From Lepisosteus oculatus (taxonomy: Eukaryota > Chordata > Actinopteri > Semionotiformes > Lepisosteidae): a DNA stretch of 64,000 bases. Every line of letters starts with the position of its first letter. Within the stretch, counting starts at the first letter, position 1. The stretch is from NCBI RefSeq assembly GCF_040954835.1, contig NC_090703.1:6257001-6321000 (forward strand), given 5' to 3'. Below, piece by piece: positions 62,701 to 64,000 of this stretch. The position numbers were made by a program, and so were the translations under genes. The notes under the pieces were generated by a model, which saw only the letters and a list, made by a program, of their open reading frames with translations, was not told where the DNA came from and ran no database searches.

Positions 62701-63012
62701 CCAGGCTGGTGCATACTAAATCACTTTCTCGAAGTGAATTGAACAGGCTGCTCTTTAAAGATGTAGAACTTGGCATTGTTTAACTTCACAGGTTAGTTAT
62801 TTTGAAAGGCAGGGCAGAAACAAGACCACATGACGCGACAAGTGTTCTTCATTCCAATCTCCTTTCTTGCGAAAGTTCTCACTGTAAGACACGCCTCTGA
62901 GAGGGTGGGTGGGTCCGGCTTTTTTCACAGGCAGTGAGTGTCGGCCAGTTTGTCAAGGGAAACTGGGCGCTGCGCTGCACATGCCTGCCCTTTCCAGCTT
63001 TCCAGGCTGCAG
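59763..63012. other. Gene-free stretch between ACOT array and PLA2G4-type gene
   Basis: No supported gene. 59,763 onward is the unique 3' flank of copy E. The segment 62,220-62,460 is even in composition and may be conserved non-coding DNA. GTGGGTGGGTCC near 62,900 is a possible KLF/Sp site of the following promoter. Confidence 0.5.
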
Positions 63013-63817
63013 ATGTCGGAGGAGCTGAATCCTTCAGTAAGTGTCCCTTGGCATGGGTCCCCAAACTGCATTTCAAAGGCTCGCAGCGCGGCTGGTACCA
63101 GTGTTTGCTGCTGTTGTTGCCAGGAAAGAAGATAAGAGAGTACACACACCACCTGACCCTGCAGCGTGGGTAAGAAAGTGAGCTGTAACCTGGCCTGGTC
63201 TTTGAAGAACTGTGCCATTCTGTAACTGATTCTTACTTGCCTGTGAATCTGTACTACTCTACATACTATACTGTCTTTCACCTCTTGCTCTACACATGCA
63301 ATTCATTTGGAGATCCTGAGAACCTTTACCTTTCAGCACTTCCACACTACTGTCTCACCTGTCTGTCTCTGACACTCCCTGTTGTGTTACTGTACGTCCT
63401 CCCACCCTCTGGAGCGCCGCTGACACAGGTTCACCTCAGATGCTTGCAGAAAATGTTTCTCTTGAAGAATTTTACGATAAAATTTGCGTTTAGCCAAAGT
63501 GGTCAGTCCTTATTAAAACAACATCTACCAGTAAGCAAATATAAAAGCATGATAAAATAATTAATGATGCAAATTATTTCTTGATAATACGTATCAAATC
63601 TATTTAAGAATCTTATCTGTGTATTTTACTGTAGTTATGAGTACCACCTCAAAGTTTGTTTTATGCTCTTTCTAGTTGTTTCTAAACAGTGGCATGAAAC
63701 ATTTGAATCTTTTTTTTTTCCTTTTTTTATCTTTGTGGCTCTAGAGAGAAACTGATCCCTATTGGAATCTGTCTGTAAAAGTCCTCCAAGGCAAAAACAT
63801 TCCCAAGCATGATATCT
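63013..63817 (+). CDS. Cytosolic phospholipase A2 (PLA2G4 delta/epsilon/zeta-type), first two coding exons
   Basis: Group IVA-like phospholipases cleave the sn-2 acyl chain of membrane phospholipids; an N-terminal C2 domain docks them to membranes in response to calcium. Exon 1 coding part 63013-63036 (MSEELNPS), then donor GTAAGTG. After a T-rich tract ending CTCTAG comes exon 2, 63745-63817, encoding RETDPYWNLSVKVL and QGKNIPKHDI, then donor GTGAGT. Phases fit (0, then 1). The peptide matches the first strand of the C2 domain in PLA2G4D/E/F-type proteins (PYW-L-VKVL-A-NI). The next codon would begin with T, fitting the family's Leu-Ser-Lys-Ala-Asp. The gene runs beyond the window. Which paralogue it is cannot be told, and a further small exon between the two is not excluded. 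Confidence 0.78.
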
Positions 63818-64000
63818 GTGAGTTATATTAAAGACTCCCCAAAATACTGTATGAATAGCATTGAATGCATTATGTTTATATCATGGGTTGTAAGTTTTTT
63901 AGTTATTTTAACTTGATTCTAGCAGTAAATGATGTGAACTGCTTAATTCCAGGGGTACCTGTATTTTTGTATTTCTGTGTATTTCTGTGTGTCTCATGGA

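Overview
The window looks like nuclear DNA from a ray-finned fish. It is AT-rich, its genes have vertebrate GT-AG introns, and it is full of fish-type repeats: 5S-rRNA-derived SINEs with a Deu-like core, tRNA-derived SINEs, LINE tails of the CR1/L2 kind, Tc1 and hAT-like DNA transposons, and Ty3/gypsy-type LTR fossils. The mix and the old, diverged SINEs would fit a non-teleost lineage (gar, bowfin, sturgeon, bichir), but that is inference.

Left part (1 to about 31,100): I find no convincing gene. It holds scattered SINE and LINE fragments, a trinucleotide microsatellite, a few stretches that read like conserved non-coding DNA, and a CTCF-like motif at about 30,050, shortly before the gene array begins.

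Middle part (about 31,100 to 59,800): a tandem array of type I acyl-CoA thioesterase genes (ACOT1/2/4/6 family, related to BAAT), all on the + strand. Two copies look intact (36,025-38,028 and 57,729-59,762). Each has three exons and encodes 424 residues with a Ser-Asp-His triad and a C-terminal SKL peroxisomal signal. Two copies are damaged: 40,537-43,343 lost two nucleotides in exon 1, and 52,367-54,348 has a stop in exon 2. Two more are exon-1-only fragments (34,583 and 55,533), and a 27-nt shred of exon 1 sits at 50,789. The copies are set in a patchwork of segmental duplications. Three different kinds of 5' flank are joined to almost identical exon 1 sequences, which in turn are joined to different introns and 3' halves. 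A DR1-type nuclear-receptor site lies 118-119 nt before the start codon in every copy, once an inserted LTR is discounted. Several LTR fossils (three solo LTRs, and two parts of one gypsy family) lie inside the array and serve as dated landmarks for its rearrangements.

Right part (59,800-64,000): a gene-free stretch, then the first two coding exons of a cytosolic phospholipase A2 (PLA2G4-type) gene, recognised from the start of its C2 domain. The gene runs off the window.

Functional reading: the array is a lipid-metabolism cluster of peroxisomal acyl-CoA thioesterases, probably under PPAR or HNF4 control. It is being reshaped by unequal exchange, with exon 1 kept uniform and a patch of exon 3 diverging.
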